Positions 17,342 to 26,998 are shown, counted from the first letter of the stretch. The stretch: 64,000 bases of DNA from Geminicoccaceae bacterium (GCA_028285265.1 JANQPX010000030.1:434001-498000); one strand, 5' to 3'. Numbers and translations are program-made. The notes: generated from the letters alone by a model not told the origin.

Positions 17342-18406
17342 TTACTCATGGTTGTGGCAGCCTTCCTTTTTGACAGCAATCAGATCGGCTTCAACCATCT
17401 CTCGGACCAACTCTGGAAAGCTGGTCCTATGGCGCCAATCGAGTTTGTGCATGGCCTTAGTGGGGTCGCCCAGGAGTAAGTCGACCTCCGTCGGACGGAA
17501 GTACTTTGGATCGACTTCGACCAAGGGCCTGCCGGTTCGCTGGTCGGTTCCGACTTCATCGACCCCATCGCCGTGCCAGACAACCTCGCGACCGACACAG
17601 CGGAAAGCGAGCTCAATGAACTCCCGGACAGAGTGAGTTTCACCTGTGGCGAGGACGTAGTCATCGGGCTCGTCCTGCTGCATAATCCGCCACATTCCTT
17701 CGACGTAGTCCTTGGCGTGCCCCCAATCTCGCTTGGCGTCGAGATTGCCGATATACAGCCGTTCCTGGAGACCAAGCTGGATTGCGGCGACGGCGCGCGT
17801 GATCTTTCTGGTCACGAAGGTCTCACCCCGAAGCGGGCTCTCGTGGTTGAACAAGATGCCATTCGACGCGTGATAGCCATACGCTTCGCGATAATTGACG
17901 GTGATCCAGTAGCCGTAGAGCTTCGCGACAGCATAAGGACTTCTTGGATAGAATGGCGTCGTTTCCCGCTGTGGTGTTTCCTGGACCTTGCCGTAAAGCT
18001 CTGATGTCGATGCTTGATAGAAGCGGACGCGATCACCCATTTTGAGAATACGGATTGCTTCAAGAAGGCGAAGGGCGCCAATCGCATCGGCATTCGCCGT
18101 ATATTCGGCGGTCTCAAAACTCACGAGCACATGGCTCTGGGCCGCGAGATTATAGATCTCTGTCGGTCGCGTTTCTTGAACCAGGCGGATGAGGTTGGTG
18201 GCGTCGGTCAGGTCGCCATGATGCAGGAAAAATCGGGTGTCCTGCTCATGGGGGTCAACATACAGCTGGTCGACGCGACCAGTGTTGAAGGAAGACGAGC
18301 GGCGCTTAACACCATGGACGATGTATCCTTTTTCTAGCAGCAGCCTTGCCAGATAAGCGCCGTCCTGGCCTGTGACGCCGGTAATCAACGCGACCTGATC
18401 GGTCAT
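17342..18406 (-). CDS. gmd: GDP-mannose 4,6-dehydratase
   Basis: First step from GDP-mannose to GDP-L-fucose. The 354-aa extended SDR has the NADP motif [15 protein letters not shown] at residues 10-24, the R-R-S-S-S-F-N-T loop, the catalytic YAVAK at about residue 157, and the C-terminal [16 protein letters not shown] segment used for tetramer and substrate contacts. An AAGGAG ribosome site precedes the ATG. It is the first gene of a leftward run gmd-fcl-sugar transferase-hydratase. The 255-bp region upstream is shared with the divergent acyl-CoA synthetase. Confidence 0.96.
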   Translation of the reverse strand: MTDQVALITGVTGQDGAYLARLLLEKGYIVHGVKRRSSSFNTGRVDQLYVDPHEQDTRFFLHHGDLTDATNLIRLVQETRPTEIYNLAAQSHVLVSFETAEYTANADAIGALRLLEAIRILKMGDRVRFYQASTSELYGKVQETPQRETTPFYPRSPYAVAKLYGYWITVNYREAYGYHASNGILFNHESPLRGETFVTRKITRAVAAIQLGLQERLYIGNLDAKRDWGHAKDYVEGMWRIMQQDEPDDYVLATGETHSVREFIELAFRCVGREVVWHGDGVDEVGTDQRTGRPLVEVDPKYFRPTEVDLLLGDPTKAMHKLDWRHRTSFPELVREMVEADLIAVKKEGCHNHE

Positions 18407-18661
18407 TGAGGCTCCTTGATCGAAGGGGGCTTGCGTTCGTGATGATGAAGTCGGGCGATTGTCGAGGACGACTATAGGAAAACAGAAATCGCCATTAGAT
18501 AGAAAAATTCACCATCAATTACGCCTTATGATGTATACAACTTATCGTTGCATCAGCAACCCCGTCCATCAGCGTCTTTCGAAAAATATCGTCATAGATC
18601 TTCCACGTTTTGCCGAACGGCTTCATGATTTGGGTGGGAAGAAGACGACGCCGGATCCGCG

Positions 18662-20278
18662 ATGCTGACTCCAACCAATAGTTACCAAGATCTCTGCCAG
18701 GGTTTCCGCTGGAACGTTCCGGAACGCTTTAACATCGCAACCGCGGTGTGCGACCGCTTTGCCGATCGGACCGGACGTGTCGCCCTGATCGAGTGCCATG
18801 ACGGTGCAAGCCTCACAACCTATAGCTTCGATGATTTGCAACGACGCTCGAACCGCCTTGCCAATCTGCTCGAAGCCAACGGCTTGCGTGCTGGCGATCG
18901 TCTGGCCATTTTGCTGGGACAGCGAGTCGAAACGTTGCTTGCCCATCTCGCTGCCTGGAAGATCGGGGCGATCACTGTTCCACTTTTTTCGTTATTCGGT
19001 CCAGATGCGCTCTGCTTTCGGCTGAAGGACTCTGGCGCGCGAATCCTGATCACCGATCCCGAGGGGGCAGACAAAGTCGCCGGGGTCCGCGATACGCTAT
19101 CTGAACTCAAGCACGTATTGACCACGGCACCAGCGGATGGCGCCATCGCATTGTCCCCCGAATTGGAACGGGCATCGGATCGCTACGACGTCATGTCGAC
19201 GATGGCGGATTCACCGGCCATCATCATCTACACATCGGGAACGACAGGGCCGCCCAAGGGAGCTCTGCATGCTCATCGTGTCCTGCTCGGCCACCTCCCA
19301 GGTGTGCAATGGCCACATGACTTCTTCCCTAAACCTGGCGATCGATTCTGGACGCCTGCCGATTGGGCTTGGATCGGTGGGCTTTTTGATGTGCTCTTGC
19401 CGAGCCTCTATTTCGGGGTACCAGTTGTTGCGAGTCGAGAGCGAAAATTCGATCCCGAATCCGCGATTGATTTGATGGTTCGGCATGAGGTCAAGAATGC
19501 TTTTATGCCGCCAACAGCGCTTCGTCTTCTCAGACAAGCCGAGGTTGCGGCGGGTGGTCTCGCCCTCAGAAGCTTGGCAAGCGGTGGCGAAAAACTCGGG
19601 GACGATATGATCAGTTGGGGGTGCTCGACCTTTGGTTTGGTGATCAACGAATTCTATGGTCAAACCGAAGCCAACCTCTTAGTCGGCAGCAACGCGGTCG
19701 TTATGCCTGTAAAGCCTGGTAGCATGGGACGGCCGATCCCCGGTCATGAGGTCGCCATCATTGATGACGAAGGTCAGGTCTGCGAGCCTGGTGTGTCTGG
19801 AACCATCGCAGTTCGTCGTGCCGATCCGCCAGACCCGGTCATGTTTCTCGGCTACTGGAACAAGCCCTCCGCGACGGCCGAAAAATTCAGAGGCGATTGG
19901 ATGGTAACCGGTGATCTCGGCGAGTCCGATGAGGATGGCTATATTACGTATCAGGGCCGTACCGACGACATCATCAATTCAGCCGGTTACCGCATAGGCC
20001 CGGCGGAAATCGAAGAATGCCTAACCAGCCATCCTGCTGTTGCTCAAGCTGCGGCCATCGGTGTGCCAGACCCTGTAAGGGGTGAGGTGATCAAGGCCTG
20101 CCTCGTTCTTTATCCTGGTTTTGAACCGAACGATGATCTGGCGGAAGAGATCAAAAGCTATGTCAAGACCAGGTTAGCCGCCCATGAGTATCCTCGATTG
20201 GTTGAGTTTCTTCAAAAGCTGCCTTTGACAGCAACGGGAAAAGTGATGCGCCGAGCCCTTCGATCGCCAACGGCGTGA
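18662..20278 (+). CDS. Acyl-CoA synthetase (AMP-forming)
   Basis: Activates a carboxylic acid to acyl-AMP and then acyl-CoA. The 538-aa ANL-family protein has the ATP loop IIYTSGTTGPPKGAL near residue 187-201, the adenine motif NEFYGQTEANL near residue 330, the hinge and ribose motif VTGDLGESDEDGYITYQGR near residue 417-435, and the A10 lysine in LPLTATGKVMRR. It resembles medium/branched-chain acyl-CoA synthetases of the AcsM-like type more than acetate-specific Acs, which is longer (~650 residues). The substrate cannot be set from sequence. It stands alone, facing gmd upstream and the phospholipid operon downstream. Confidence 0.9.
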   Translation: MLTPTNSYQDLCQGFRWNVPERFNIATAVCDRFADRTGRVALIECHDGASLTTYSFDDLQRRSNRLANLLEANGLRAGDRLAILLGQRVETLLAHLAAWKIGAITVPLFSLFGPDALCFRLKDSGARILITDPEGADKVAGVRDTLSELKHVLTTAPADGAIALSPELERASDRYDVMSTMADSPAIIIYTSGTTGPPKGALHAHRVLLGHLPGVQWPHDFFPKPGDRFWTPADWAWIGGLFDVLLPSLYFGVPVVASRERKFDPESAIDLMVRHEVKNAFMPPTALRLLRQAEVAAGGLALRSLASGGEKLGDDMISWGCSTFGLVINEFYGQTEANLLVGSNAVVMPVKPGSMGRPIPGHEVAIIDDEGQVCEPGVSGTIAVRRADPPDPVMFLGYWNKPSATAEKFRGDWMVTGDLGESDEDGYITYQGRTDDIINSAGYRIGPAEIEECLTSHPAVAQAAAIGVPDPVRGEVIKACLVLYPGFEPNDDLAEEIKSYVKTRLAAHEYPRLVEFLQKLPLTATGKVMRRALRSPTA

Positions 20279-20389
20279 CGACACATTTTTTCTAAAGTCG
20301 GTGCTCTTTTGTTCGGTGTTGAAACGGAGAGGGGGCACCGGCCATGATGCAGATCGGCAGGCTAGAATCAGCGAGCTCGACTTCTCGAC

Positions 20390-20995
20390 CTAGCCGAAAG
20401 CTCTCCATCCCGCGTAGATTCGTGTTGTGGTCGTGATCCAGCAGAGCGTGCCAAAAATCCAAGCCAAGGTGGGAAACCATGTGGGCAAGAGGCAGGCAAG
20501 AACGAGTAGGATGATCGTCTCGAATCCCTCGGTGAGTCCGCCGAGATAGTAAAGCGACTTCTGTCCTCTGATGTCGGTGCTCAGGTCGCGCTTTTCGGCC
20601 ATGATTGCATAGGCGAGAAAGCTGCAGCCGGTGCCGATGAAGCTGAAGATTAAGAATGCGGCGGCAAGGGCATTGTCGGTTGGGTTCGCCAGCGCGAAGG
20701 CAAACGGCACACTACTGTAGAAGATGAAATCCAGAGCGATGTCGAGAAAGCCGCCACGGTCGGTTTTTACGGTCAGGCGAGCGATCGCCCCATCTACGCC
20801 ATCGGCCAGCCGATTGAAGAGGATCAGCAGAAGGCCGATGCCATAGGCCTCGAAGGCAATCGCCGGGAGCGCCAGCATACCGATAAGAAAGCCCGTAACG
20901 GTGACGCCATCGGCAGTCCAGCCGGCTTGACGGGCAGCTGCTGCCAATCGCTCAAGAGGGGGATCGATTAGTGGTCGGAGCCGCGCATCGAACAT
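20390..20995 (-). CDS. CDP-alcohol phosphatidyltransferase family protein
   Basis: A 201-aa membrane protein with the family catalytic signature D-x2-D-G-x2-A-R-x8-G-x3-D-x3-D, seen as DGVDGAIAR ... GGFLDIALD around residue 65-90, and five to six helices. The alcohol substrate is not known: it is neither the serine enzyme, which is the preceding gene, nor obviously PgsA, which usually has a different C-terminus. It begins 30 bp after pssA and is likely the third gene of a psd-pssA operon. Confidence 0.85.
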   Translation of the reverse strand: MFDARLRPLIDPPLERLAAAARQAGWTADGVTVTGFLIGMLALPAIAFEAYGIGLLLILFNRLADGVDGAIARLTVKTDRGGFLDIALDFIFYSSVPFAFALANPTDNALAAAFLIFSFIGTGCSFLAYAIMAEKRDLSTDIRGQKSLYYLGGLTEGFETIILLVLACLLPTWFPTLAWIFGTLCWITTTTRIYAGWRAFG

Positions 20996-21025
20996 GATGA
21001 TTCCTCAAATCGCGCTGCCGACCGA

Positions 21026-21907
21026 TCAGCTTTCCTTTCCGGTGGCGCCGCTGGCCAGTTGAATCGGCCGTGCCTCGTCACTGTTCGCTGGCGGGTCTTG
21101 TGTTGACGTCTCATCGGACGTCGCCGCCTCAGATTGGGCGGCTAGTCGTCGTGCCGTAATGATACCGATAGGAAGGCTAACCAGATAGATCGCTGCGACC
21201 GTCAGCAATGTCCACCAGGGCACATTCACAAGCGATGCGATGATGACGCCGATGCCGACAAGTGTCGGGAGCCAATATTGCGGGCTGACTCTCGTGGTCA
21301 TCATCTTGATCGAGAACGTTTTGACCGAGCTAACCATCATCAATGCGACGGCGATCATGGTGAGCGCGTTGAGTGCCCAATGGCTCGGCCAGTCTTGGTT
21401 AAGGGCGAATGTCAGCATCATTGGCACCAGCACCACACCAGCCGCAGCGGGTGCGGGCATGCCTGTAAAGAAGCGGGTCATCCAAGGTGGGCGGTCTGGG
21501 TCTTCAAGTTCGCTATTGAAGCGTGCCAGGCGCAGAGCTGCACAGATCACGTAGAAAAGCGCAATGGCCCAGCCAAGGCCTTTGATTTCGTTCAGCGACC
21601 AGAGGTAAATCAGGAAGGCTGGGGCGACGCCGAAGCTTAAGAAGTCCGCCAAGCTATCGAGCTCGGCGCCGAGTTTGGATGTTATCTTAAGAAGTCGTGC
21701 CGATCGCCCATCCAAGCCATCAAAGATACCGGCGAGAATGATCATGACGACGGCGGTCTGGTAACTGCCGTCAAGGCCGTAGCGAATGGCGGACAGTCCA
21801 AAGCAGATGCTGGCCACCGTAAAGGCATTGGGTACGAGATGGATCAGTGGACGAGATTGGAGGCGCTTTCGCCGCTTCCAACGCTCACGCCGCTTCATGC
21901 GGTCCAT
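21026..21907 (-). CDS. pssA: CDP-diacylglycerol-serine O-phosphatidyltransferase
   Basis: Makes phosphatidylserine from CDP-diacylglycerol and serine. The 293-aa membrane protein has the CDP-alcohol motif DGLDGRSAR ... GAELDSLADFLSFG near residue 63-92, the type II layout of about eight helices, and an N-terminal basic segment. The C-terminal ~40 residues are a polar Ser/Thr/Pro-rich tail beyond the usual length. Its ATG overlaps the psd stop by one base, so the two are translationally coupled and product flows from phosphatidylserine to phosphatidylethanolamine. Confidence 0.93.
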   Translation of the reverse strand: MDRMKRRERWKRRKRLQSRPLIHLVPNAFTVASICFGLSAIRYGLDGSYQTAVVMIILAGIFDGLDGRSARLLKITSKLGAELDSLADFLSFGVAPAFLIYLWSLNEIKGLGWAIALFYVICAALRLARFNSELEDPDRPPWMTRFFTGMPAPAAAGVVLVPMMLTFALNQDWPSHWALNALTMIAVALMMVSSVKTFSIKMMTTRVSPQYWLPTLVGIGVIIASLVNVPWWTLLTVAAIYLVSLPIGIITARRLAAQSEAATSDETSTQDPPANSDEARPIQLASGATGKES

Positions 21908-22602
21908 TAGCTTCGCCTCCAGCCGGAGGGAACTTCGTCCGTTCTGTTGTCGGCGAGTACAGTCTCGCCTGCAATCGCTCGCTGCCCCTTGACCACAAGT
22001 GGAACGATGCCGTCTGGAAGATAGACGTCACAGCGACTACCGAATCGGATCAAGCCGACGCGCTCGCCTGCATGGAGTTGATCGCCCTCTTCAACGAAAC
22101 CGACAATCCGCCGTGCCACGAGACCGGCGATCTGAACAAGCCCATAAACGTCGCCGTCAGCCGTCTCAATCCGAAAGCTCTGCCGTTCATTCTCGTCCGA
22201 TGCCTTGTCCAAGGCTGCATTCAAGAATTTGCCGGGATGATAGGCAAGCCTGGTGATCACCCCTGGCACAGGGGTACGGTTCACATGCACGTCGAAGACG
22301 TTCAAGAACACGCTGATGCAGGTCAGTGGCCGGTCTCCCAGATCCATTTCCGGTGGCGGCTGACGCTTGGTAATCGCTTGGATTTCTCCATCTGCTGGAC
22401 TGACAACGATACCGATGCCTTCCGGCGTAATCCGAGCTGGATCGCGAAAGAAAAAAGCGATCCAGGCCGTAACGAGAAGGCCGAGGGCAAGGAGCCAAGG
22501 AGTCAGGAGGCCGAGCAGGAGGCTTATAATCAGACCTGCACCAACAAAAGGCCATCCTTTCGGATGGATCGGGATGAGAACACCTCTGAGATGCTCGGGC
22601 AT
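21907..22602 (-). CDS. psd: Phosphatidylserine decarboxylase proenzyme
   Basis: Pyruvoyl enzyme that decarboxylates phosphatidylserine to phosphatidylethanolamine. The 231-aa protein is the short form common in alphaproteobacteria. It has an N-terminal hydrophobic pair of helices, FFRDPAR, the SPADGEI strand, the FLNVFDVHVNRTPVPG motif, and the self-cleavage site RFGSRCDV, whose Ser becomes the pyruvoyl group. I chose the ATG at 22602 (MPEHLRG); a TTG at 22614 would add four residues. It leads the psd-pssA-CDP-alcohol transferase operon. Confidence 0.95.
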   Translation of the reverse strand: MPEHLRGVLIPIHPKGWPFVGAGLIISLLLGLLTPWLLALGLLVTAWIAFFFRDPARITPEGIGIVVSPADGEIQAITKRQPPPEMDLGDRPLTCISVFLNVFDVHVNRTPVPGVITRLAYHPGKFLNAALDKASDENERQSFRIETADGDVYGLVQIAGLVARRIVGFVEEGDQLHAGERVGLIRFGSRCDVYLPDGIVPLVVKGQRAIAGETVLADNRTDEVPSGWRRS

Positions 22603-22928
22603 GGATGAAGTCAAAGGCTTTCTCGCCTCGTCGTCGGATGGCAGGGCTGATGCTGTTGCATCGGGCTTTGAATCTGGCCCCCAAACATCGGCAGGTGGCC
22701 ATCATTGTCAAGGATGGACGATCAACACGATCGATCCCCGACTTGCATCGAGCCTTCGCAAATGGAGTCGCAATTTGTAACGAGAAGCGCGACTGGGCGC
22801 CAAAATCACGCTTCTGTTGACGTGTCAAATTAAGTTAACGCTTTGAAATATCATTACTTTGTAGTACGGCAATCGGCATTGCAGCGCGTTTTGCGTTTTT
22901 CCCACTAAAAACTAAGGAAACCGTTCTT
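22603..22928. other. 326-bp region between psd and the aquaporin gene
   Basis: Holds the divergent promoters of psd (leftward) and the aquaporin gene (rightward). A small 71-codon frame on the plus strand (22605-22820) has no recognisable domain or ribosome site. The last ~110 bases become AT-rich, as expected for the aquaporin promoter, but I see no clear operator. Confidence 0.4.
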
Positions 22929-23621
22929 ATGATCGTCAACAAAGCCCTCGCAGAAGCGATTGGTACGTTCACGCTGGTATTCATTGGCTGCGGCGCTGCC
23001 GTTATCGCCGGCGAGCATATCGGCTTTACCGGCATCTCCTTTGCCTTTGGTTTGGGATTGATTGCGATGGCCTACGGTATCGGCCCAATCTCTGGCTGCC
23101 ACATTAATCCTGCGGTCAGTCTTGGCATGCTGGTCGCTGGCCGTATGGATGTGGGCGAGTTCATCACCTATGTCGTGAGTCAACTTGTTGGCGCTGTGAT
23201 TGCCGCGGCTGCCCTCTACGCAATCGTTAGTGGCCAGGCCGGCGAGGCTGGTGTGACCAATCTCGGACAAAATGGATGGGGCGAAGGATATATTGATGGG
23301 TACAGTCTTCAGGCTGCCATTGTGTTCGAGTTGATTGCGACCTTCCTGTTCGTCTTGATGATTCTTGGTTCGACCGCGGTTGGAGCGCCTGCGGCCGTGG
23401 CTGGACTTGCGATTGGACTTGCCCTTGTCGCCATCCATCTGATCGGCATCCCGATCACCGGTACATCGGTCAACCCTGCTCGTAGCTTTGGTCCGGCTCT
23501 GTTGGTTGGCGGTCAGGCTATGGCCCAACTTTGGATGTTCATTATCATTCCGCTTGCCGGTGGCCTCCTAGCTGGCCTTGTCCATCGTATCTTCGTCGCC
23601 GGACGAGATGAGCTCGTCTGA
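22929..23621 (+). CDS. aqpZ: Aquaporin (AqpZ-type water channel)
   Basis: Six-helix channel for water. The 230-aa protein has the two half-helix NPA motifs, HINPAVS near residue 59 and SVNPARS near residue 180, with the constriction Arg in NPAR and an aromatic/His selectivity pattern typical of water-selective members rather than glycerol facilitators. The N-terminus LAEAIGTFTLVFIGCGAAV is the first helix. A terminator-like hairpin follows. Confidence 0.94.
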   Translation: MIVNKALAEAIGTFTLVFIGCGAAVIAGEHIGFTGISFAFGLGLIAMAYGIGPISGCHINPAVSLGMLVAGRMDVGEFITYVVSQLVGAVIAAAALYAIVSGQAGEAGVTNLGQNGWGEGYIDGYSLQAAIVFELIATFLFVLMILGSTAVGAPAAVAGLAIGLALVAIHLIGIPITGTSVNPARSFGPALLVGGQAMAQLWMFIIIPLAGGLLAGLVHRIFVAGRDELV

Positions 23622-23636
23622 TTAACATCGTTAGAA

Positions 23637-23671
23637 AACGACGCCCGCGCGCGCGATGGCCGGGCGTCGTT
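23637..23671 (+). terminator. GC-rich hairpin after the aquaporin gene
   Basis: AACGACGCCCG at 23637-23647 pairs with CGGGCGTCGTT at 23661-23671 (11-bp perfect stem, 13-base loop), 15 bases past the stop. The following T content is modest. Confidence 0.6.
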
Positions 23672-23821
23672 CGGCACCGATTTCTTCGCTAAGAACCAAG
23701 GCTGGTCTTGGCCTCTATTAAAGGCACTTTTTACGAGTTCTTCATCTCTCCTGTGCATAGTCGGTGATGAGTTCCTGGGTGGATCCAGAGCAGGACTGGC
23801 TATGACGATACGTTTTTGCCG

Positions 23822-24526
23822 ATGACATCCCGACCCGCTGAGGCAAGCTTGCCTCTCCTCGAAATCAATGCCTTGACCTGTCGCTACGGCGATCTTTTAG
23901 CACTCGATAGCGTCTCAATGACGCTAGATGCTGGCGAGATTTTGGGGGTAACCGGTGCACCTGGCGCCGGCATGTCGACGCTGATCAAGGCCATTATGAT
24001 GCTGGTCGCGCCTCAAGATGGTGTCGTCTTGATCAAGGGAAACCCACACAACCTTGCCAGTAGTCGAGCGCACATCGCTCATTTGCCAGAAGATATTCGC
24101 CCCCCTGGTCATCTGGCCGGCTTCGACTTCATTTCGATGACGTCAACGATACAAGCCACCGGAGACGATGATGGCGACCTTGCTGGGTTAGCGGCCGATC
24201 TTGCCTTCGATACCAAGCTTCTCGGTCATCCCATACGTCGATATGCGCAAGAGGATGTGCAAAAGCTCGGCTTGATCGCCGTTTTTCTATCGAGACGTCC
24301 CATTTTGCTGTTGGACCGGCCGATGTGTGATTTAGAGCCAACGGCGCGCGCCGGTCTCCGCCATCGGCTGAAGCAGCACACGGCAAGCGGCGGCGCAGTT
24401 TTGATCGGATCGCACGCGATCGAGGATCATCAAGACGTCGTTGATCGTCTGGTTATATTAAAGGATGGTCAACTGCAGAAAGCTGATGCGATCGGGATCC
24501 TCGGATCGACCAACGCGGCTGCCTAG
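23822..24526 (+). CDS. Degenerate ABC-type ATPase
   Basis: The 234-aa protein has the ABC nucleotide-binding domain layout but with key residues lost. The Walker A Lys is Met (GAPGAGMST, Met51), the Walker B catalytic Glu is Arg (LLLDRP, Arg166), and the LSGGQ signature is replaced by YAQED. The H-loop His in IGSHAIED remains, as does an ILLLD strand. No permease or partner gene is adjacent. I chose the ATG at 23822, as the frame otherwise begins only two residues earlier with a TTG. It resembles the ATPase of gliding/Nos-type exporters but probably cannot hydrolyse ATP in the usual way. A non-catalytic, regulatory or decaying role is inferred. Confidence 0.75.
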   Translation: MTSRPAEASLPLLEINALTCRYGDLLALDSVSMTLDAGEILGVTGAPGAGMSTLIKAIMMLVAPQDGVVLIKGNPHNLASSRAHIAHLPEDIRPPGHLAGFDFISMTSTIQATGDDDGDLAGLAADLAFDTKLLGHPIRRYAQEDVQKLGLIAVFLSRRPILLLDRPMCDLEPTARAGLRHRLKQHTASGGAVLIGSHAIEDHQDVVDRLVILKDGQLQKADAIGILGSTNAAA

Positions 24527-24570
24527 CTAGGCGATTTGGCACGCGCCAGCCTTCAACCCGGACGTCGCCG

Positions 24571-25137
24571 TTATCGATGATCAGGCTGATCGACCAACCA
24601 GGCAGCACGCCGAAGATCTGGCCAGCCGTAGGCAATCTCGCGTACTGCCGGATAAAGTTTGCCGCGATATGACAATGGCTTGGCATGGCCAAGTTCAGAT
24701 CCGCCGAGCCGTTCGTAGAAGCGGCGCCCCATTTGATTGCCTTCGAGAACCCAGACGGCGGCGTTGATCCAGCGCTGTTGCATCAAGGTCTTGCCGGCTT
24801 GAGTGAGCAGAGCCGTTCCGATCCCGCAACCCTGCGCTTCCGGTAGCACATAGAGCGAATAGAATTCGCTTTGATAGCCCGGAAGCTGCCCTCGCAGAGG
24901 TCCTACCGAAATGAACCCTACAATTTCGTCATCCAATTCGGCGACGAGCACTTCGCCGCCGTCTCGTTGCCCGCACAAAACCCGCTGCCAGAACCCTGTC
25001 CCTTGAGTCTGGCCAAAGCCGATCAGTACCTCATGGGGTAACAGACCGAGATAGGCTCCTTGCCAAGACTGCCACTGGACTTGAGCGATGTCTTCAGCAT
25101 CACCTGTAAGCGCGCAACGGATCCTAAGTCCTGTCAT
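24571..25137 (-). CDS. GNAT-family N-acetyltransferase
   Basis: The 188-aa protein has the GNAT fold with strand IVGFISVGPL, the acetyl-CoA loop VLPEAQGCGIGTALL (R/Q-x-x-G-x-G/A form) near residue 97-111, and the C-terminal GNQMGRRFYERLGG helix. The acceptor is unknown. The frame starts at an ATG that gives the usual N-terminal IRCALTGDAEDIAQVQ segment. The C-terminal ~25 residues extend past the fold. It lies 18 bp after the UPF0173 gene on the same strand. Confidence 0.85.
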   Translation of the reverse strand: MTGLRIRCALTGDAEDIAQVQWQSWQGAYLGLLPHEVLIGFGQTQGTGFWQRVLCGQRDGGEVLVAELDDEIVGFISVGPLRGQLPGYQSEFYSLYVLPEAQGCGIGTALLTQAGKTLMQQRWINAAVWVLEGNQMGRRFYERLGGSELGHAKPLSYRGKLYPAVREIAYGWPDLRRAAWLVDQPDHR

Positions 25138-25155
25138 GACGTTCTCACTCTCACA

Positions 25156-25845
25156 TCAAAGCTGGATGGGCTCGCCGGGCGTCGGCGTCAGAACGCTGCC
25201 CCGTTTTACCAGCGGCTTGAAGCTTTCGGGATCACCACTCAGAAGATCGAAGGTGCCCCAGTGGATCGGGATGATCGTTTCCAGATCAAGGAATTCATTG
25301 CAGGCGAGGGCTGCTGTTTCTGGCCCCATGGTGAAACGGTCACCAATAGGGATCAGGCCGATTTTCGGCTGATGCAGGCGCTGTATCAGCGCCATATCTG
25401 AAAAGACATCGGTGTCGCCGGCATGATAGACCGTCTTTTCCGACGACTTAATCACCACACCAGCAGGGTCGCCCATCGTAACCGGTGTGCCGTCCTCGAT
25501 GATCGCAGAACTGTGCAATGCATTGACCATGGTGATCCTGAGGCCGCCATGTTCGATGGTGCCGCCAATATTCATTGGATCCGTTCGCTCGACACCTCGG
25601 GCGCCGAGATAGGCACAGATCTCGAACATGGCGATGACGGTCGCATTAAAAGCCTTGGCAAGCCGTTCGGTATCGCCGAGATGGTCCGCATGACCATGGG
25701 TCACGATGATGGCATCAACGTGCTCAAGGCCCGTTTCAAAGTCCGTAGGATATTTGGCATTGCCCGTGAAAAAGGGGTCGATCAAAACGCTTTTGCCACC
25801 AATCGCCAGATGACAGGCAGCATGCCCAAGCCAGGTGAGCTTCAT
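25156..25845 (-). CDS. UPF0173-family metal-dependent hydrolase
   Basis: The 229-aa protein is a metallo-beta-lactamase-fold enzyme of the UPF0173 family. It has MKLTWLGHA at the start, the metal motif THGHADHLGD near residue 49-58, the HAGDT strand near residue 141, and IPIHWGTFD near the C-terminus. The substrate is unknown. It is followed on the same strand by the GNAT gene. Confidence 0.9.
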   Translation of the reverse strand: MKLTWLGHAACHLAIGGKSVLIDPFFTGNAKYPTDFETGLEHVDAIIVTHGHADHLGDTERLAKAFNATVIAMFEICAYLGARGVERTDPMNIGGTIEHGGLRITMVNALHSSAIIEDGTPVTMGDPAGVVIKSSEKTVYHAGDTDVFSDMALIQRLHQPKIGLIPIGDRFTMGPETAALACNEFLDLETIIPIHWGTFDLLSGDPESFKPLVKRGSVLTPTPGEPIQL

Positions 25846-26065
25846 CGTTGATCCTTCAACCTACCAAGTAGCAAGCATTAGAAACAAGGGCGCGATCCTA
25901 GCGACTTCGATGTGAGACCGCTATGCCCGGAAACATAAGAATCGACACATTCGTAGAAGTTGTGGCATTTGAGTCAAGCACCTGTGGCCATTTTGAAGTG
26001 GAGGACAATAACCCTCTGATGCAAAAGCGCTATTTTTACCTCGAGATTGCTGTAATTTTACGACA

Positions 26066-26998
26066 ATGACGATCGGCTCTGATATCACAGGCAATCAACA
26101 AACGCGACGAAACGGTCAAGGGCCGGCGACCGTCCATACGATAGGCGATGTGGTCGGCAAGGCAATTCAGCGGCTTGGCGCCGCTGGTGTCGAGCAGCCG
26201 AGAATGGATGCATGGCTTCTTCTCGCTCATCTACGATCGGTTGATCGAGCGACGCTTTTGGCCCATGCGCGTGATCCTTTCGATGAGAACGAGCGCTTGT
26301 CCTTTCAGGCGCTCGTCGACCGGCGTGCGGCGCGAGAGCCACTCGCGCATATCATCGGCCGAAGAGAATTCTGGAGCCTGGACCTTCAAATCACAGCAGA
26401 CGTGCTTTGCCCGCGGCCAGACTCGGAGTGTCTGGTCGATGCCGCACTGCATGAAATCCGGCAATCGACAAAGGGCCATCAACGCGAATGGAATGGCCAC
26501 ATTCTCGATCTCGGCGTGGGATCGGGCTGCCTCCTTCTCGCTTTGCTGAGCGAGCTTCCGGCTGCTTGGGGTGTTGGTGTTGATATCAGCCAACAGGCTT
26601 TGTCGGTTGCCCGGTCCAACGGTGAGATGCTGGGTCTTGGAAAGCAAGTGAGTTGGTTATGCTGTGATTGGGGCTCGTCGCTCGAGGGACGATTTGATCT
26701 GATTGTGAGTAATCCACCTTACATAACCGATCGGGAGGCGAGTGATCTTGCACCCGAGATTCGCAACTTTGAGCCAGCGACGGCCCTGTTCGCAGGCGAA
26801 GACGGACTGGATGCCTATCGAGCCTTACGAAGTGATCTCGATCGCTTGTTGGCCTCTAGGGGAAGGATTTGTCTCGAGATAGGACATGGCCAGGCGGCGG
26901 CCGTCGAGGCGCTCTTTTTTCAGGCCGGATTCCGGTCAATCCGACGACAGCAAGATCTTGCAGGTGTAGATCGCTGTCTCGTCCTGACCCGAGACTGA
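26066..26998 (+). CDS. prmC: Peptide chain release factor N5-glutamine methyltransferase
   Basis: Methylates the GGQ glutamine of release factors. The 310-aa protein has an N-terminal helical domain (VDRATLLAHARDPFDENE), the REFW-type linker (GRREFWSLDL), the SAM motif LDLGVGSGCLLLALL near residue 145, and the catalytic NPPY in IVSNPPYI near residue 216-219. The N-terminal ~25 residues are longer than usual. Its usual partner prfA is not adjacent here: 220 bp of apparently non-coding DNA precede it, and the next gene converges. Confidence 0.9.
   Translation: MTIGSDITGNQQTRRNGQGPATVHTIGDVVGKAIQRLGAAGVEQPRMDAWLLLAHLRSVDRATLLAHARDPFDENERLSFQALVDRRAAREPLAHIIGRREFWSLDLQITADVLCPRPDSECLVDAALHEIRQSTKGHQREWNGHILDLGVGSGCLLLALLSELPAAWGVGVDISQQALSVARSNGEMLGLGKQVSWLCCDWGSSLEGRFDLIVSNPPYITDREASDLAPEIRNFEPATALFAGEDGLDAYRALRSDLDRLLASRGRICLEIGHGQAAAVEALFFQAGFRSIRRQQDLAGVDRCLVLTRD

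Noticed and set aside
21847..22608. 253-codon plus-strand frame over psd
   Set aside because: Fully overlaps psd and the end of pssA, both certain genes; no recognisable domain.
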